Positions 5,877-7,200 of a stretch of DNA of 7,200 nt are shown here, piece after piece (positions within the stretch are counted from its first letter, which is position 1; each line of letters starts with the position of its first letter). Source of the stretch: Oscillospiraceae bacterium. Lineage in GTDB: Bacteria; Bacillota; Clostridia; Oscillospirales; Ruminococcaceae. Below the pieces are notes generated by a model that was not told where the DNA came from, made no database searches, and saw nothing but the letters and a program-made list of their open reading frames with translations. The position numbers and the translations under genes are program-made. The stretch lies in the NCBI GenBank assembly GCA_900757485.1, contig CAAEOA010000187.1:1-7200 (forward strand), written 5' to 3'.

Positions 5877-6032
5877 ATGGCAAAAAGAAATCAAAATCAA
5901 TCCGAAAACAGACAGCAACAACAGTCCCAAAACAATAACAACAATAATCAAAATCAGCAGAAAAAACAGCAGAATCAGTTTTCAAACCAGCAGAATAACA
6001 AACAGCAGCAGAATGAAAACGAGTGCAGATAA
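5877..6032 (+). CDS. Small Gln/Asn-rich protein, 51 residues, function unknown
   Basis: ATG at 5877 with AGGAtGGTGA (5861-5870), close to the full anti-16S complement, 6 nt upstream; stop TAA at 6030-6032. By count, 18 Gln and 16 Asn make 34 of 51 residues; 7 Lys/Arg against 3 Glu give a net positive charge; one aromatic (Phe35) and a single Cys at position 50 (tail NECR). No signal peptide or membrane segment, and low complexity, so it should be disordered. Both Asn codons and both Gln codons are mixed throughout, which argues for selection on protein rather than a nucleotide repeat. The composition recalls gamma-type small acid-soluble spore proteins, but the Ala/Gly-containing repeats of SspE are absent, so this is only a suggestion. 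It is divergent from yebC, convergent with the YitT gene and shares its terminator. No clear sigma-A promoter is visible upstream. Confidence 0.8.
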   Translation: MAKRNQNQSENRQQQQSQNNNNNNQNQQKKQQNQFSNQQNNKQQQNENECR

Positions 6033-6085
6033 AATAGGACGCGATGAATGCCCGATATAGGGCAGCTCCATTTATCAAAAATGCC

Positions 6086-6125
6086 GATAGCCAGTTGGGA
6101 GTAATCAAACTGCCAATTGGCTATC
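6086..6125. terminator. Bidirectional terminator between the Gln/Asn-rich gene and the YitT gene
   Basis: 13 bp stem GATAGCCAGTTGG (6086-6098)/CCAATTGGCTATC (6113-6125) with one G-T pair and a 14-nt loop. Rightward it is followed by CTTCTATTTT; leftward by GGCATTTTTG. The YitT stop codon (6121-6123) lies inside the stem. It ends both convergent transcripts. Confidence 0.8.
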
Positions 6126-6984
6126 CTTCTATTTTCTTGAATCCTTCGCCCAACACTTCACCCGCATTGGTGACGATAATGAAGGCTTTGGGATCTACCA
6201 GGTTAACAATTCGTTTGATCTTATAAAACTGATGATTGCGGATCGCGCAGAGAAGTACCTCGCGGGGATCGCCTGAAAAAGCGCCTTTTGCCGGAAGAAT
6301 AGTACCGCCCCGGTGAACTTCTTCAATAATTGCCTTGGAAATTGCAGGGCAGTGATCCGAAACGATAAACACCATTTTTCCGACATCTAATCCGTAGATA
6401 ATGCTGTCAATTACTTTGGAACAAACGAACATGGCAATAATTGCGTATAATGCAGATTCCAGATTTGCGAAAACCAAAGTTGCAAAGGAAATTATGATTA
6501 AATCCGAGAGCAGAACAATTTTACCGATCGGAAACTGGGGAAATTTACTTTGAATGACACGGCTAGTGATATCCGTGCCACCGGTGGAGCCGTTTCGGAT
6601 AAAGGTAATTGCCATACCGGCGCCGATCATTGCTCCGCCAAACAGTGCCGCAAGCAGCATGTCTCCGGTATAAGGTGGAATGTAAACGAATAAGACATCT
6701 ACCATGGCGGTGAACAAAATGGTGGAAATCAGCGTTTTAATAATAAAGTCTTTTCCGAGAAATTTGAGCCCCAGCAACAGCAGAGGAATATTGATCAGTG
6801 AAAAAAAAGTACCGATCGGAATGCCGGTTAAAGCATTGATTGCTGTCGCCAGACCGGTGATGCCGCCGGGTGCAATCTGGTTGGGAACCGTAAAAACATG
6901 GACTCCTAAAGCATAAATTGCCGTTCCTACTAAAATAAACAGATAATCAATGATCATGTTTTTGATTTTGCCGCGTGTTTTCAT
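6121..6984 (-). CDS. YitT family membrane protein with DUF2179 domain
   Basis: 287 residues from the ATG at 6984, preceded by GGGAGG (6992-6997) about 7 nt away; an in-frame ATG at 7023 has no ribosome site. Seen: about five hydrophobic membrane segments in residues 10-200 (around 10-31, 55-76, 80-102, 108-130, 156-190), the family's loop motif 'PGGITG' (39-44) and 'RNGSTGGTDI' (130-139), then a soluble C-terminal DUF2179 domain (~203-285) with 'HRGGTILPAKGAFSG' and 'VNLVDPKAFIIVTNAGEVLGEGF'. Full length for the family. It is an inner-membrane protein with presumed cytoplasmic C-terminal domain; members are numerous in Firmicutes and the transported substrate or signal is not established. The stop sits within the shared terminator. 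No convincing own promoter was found between 6985 and 7096. Confidence 0.95.
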   Translation of the reverse strand: MKTRGKIKNMIIDYLFILVGTAIYALGVHVFTVPNQIAPGGITGLATAINALTGIPIGTFFSLINIPLLLLGLKFLGKDFIIKTLISTILFTAMVDVLFVYIPPYTGDMLLAALFGGAMIGAGMAITFIRNGSTGGTDITSRVIQSKFPQFPIGKIVLLSDLIIISFATLVFANLESALYAIIAMFVCSKVIDSIIYGLDVGKMVFIVSDHCPAISKAIIEEVHRGGTILPAKGAFSGDPREVLLCAIRNHQFYKIKRIVNLVDPKAFIIVTNAGEVLGEGFKKIEG

Positions 6985-7096
6985 AACACCGCCTCCCAAA
7001 TATACATTAAGCTTCCTAAACATTAGTTATATGCAGTAAGACGCGTTATATTACTTTGCGGCTGTAAGTTGTTTCTGTTTTGGACGCGGCAATGTG

Positions 7097-7200
7097 TTAT
7101 TCCAGATGTTCCCAAATATGATCGAATAAAAATCGGATACGGGCTTGTTCTCCTTTCAGGTAAAGGTATCCGAACAATGCTTCCAGACCCGTCGCCCGCC
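7097..7200 (-). CDS. mrnC: Mini-ribonuclease III, C-terminal end (partial)
   Basis: The last 33 codons run in from the right edge to TAA at 7099-7097. The segment 'RATGLEALFGYLYLKGE' followed by a short helical tail ending WEHLE matches the C-terminal end of Mini-RNase III, a homodimeric RNase III-like enzyme without a double-stranded RNA-binding domain that matures 23S rRNA in Firmicutes. The conserved 'ATGLEAL.GYLYL' contains a Glu expected at the metal site. In many Firmicutes this gene follows cysS, so cysS is predicted beyond the right edge. The call rests on a short fragment. Confidence 0.75.
   Translation of the reverse strand, partial: RATGLEALFGYLYLKGEQARIRFLFDHIWEHLE

Noticed and set aside
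5880..6030. Simple trinucleotide microsatellite (CAG/AAC)
   Set aside because: The codons are irregularly mixed (CAA/CAG, AAT/AAC, with Lys, Ser, Glu, Phe interspersed), the frame is intact, and start and ribosome site are well placed, so a coding gene explains it better.
5773..6108. 111-codon open frame on the minus strand, Cys/Tyr/Phe-rich
   Set aside because: It is the complement of the Gln/Asn-rich gene (CAA/AAC codons read backwards give Leu/Val/Cys/Phe) and lacks a ribosome site.

Overview
The window looks like chromosomal DNA of a low-to-moderate GC, endospore-lineage Firmicute, most likely an anaerobic Clostridia/Ruminococcaceae-type gut or fermentative bacterium. Evidence: strong AGGAGG-type ribosome sites, sigma-A-like promoters, a Gram-positive lipoprotein with a classic lipobox, a YitT-family membrane protein, the end of a Mini-RNase III gene (a Firmicutes gene), and an iron-dependent alcohol dehydrogenase preceded by a near-perfect Rex (NADH/NAD+ sensor) operator. 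No phage, CRISPR, tRNA or rRNA gene was seen.

Layout, left to right. (1) 1-685, minus: N-terminal 228 residues of an iron-containing alcohol dehydrogenase, with a sigma-A-like promoter at 821-849 and a Rex-like operator at 794-811 just downstream of the -10 box. (2) 1032-2033, minus: a secreted lipoprotein of unknown function made of two tandem copies of one domain, an S/N-rich linker and a helical tail, ending at a terminator at 932-970. (3) 2034-2217: a divergent regulatory region packed with four dyads, one of which covers the -35 box of the lipoprotein promoter. (4) 2218-2499, plus: a small XRE-family repressor that probably acts on those dyads. (5) 2669-4423, minus: an intracellular GH35 beta-galactosidase, bracketed by two copies of a ~95 bp hairpin repeat in inverted orientation (2568-2662 and 4611-4705). 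(6) 4796-5539, minus: YebC, a translation factor/regulator, with its own promoter at 5729-5757 and a structured leader of about 180 nt. (7) 5877-6032, plus: a 51-codon gene for a protein that is two-thirds Gln/Asn, with a strong ribosome site, easily missed because of its size. (8) 6121-6984, minus: YitT/DUF2179 membrane protein whose stop codon lies inside a bidirectional terminator shared with the Gln/Asn-rich gene. (9) 7097-7200, minus: last 33 codons of Mini-RNase III.

Most units appear to be independent single-gene transcripts with their own promoters or terminators; there is no multi-gene operon fully inside the window. Functionally the genes are redox-regulated fermentation (adh), galactoside use (GH35), translation/RNA housekeeping (yebC, mrnC), and two poorly understood items that deserve attention: the XRE/lipoprotein divergon and the Gln/Asn-rich small protein. 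The inverted hairpin repeats around the beta-galactosidase are the main unexplained structural feature.
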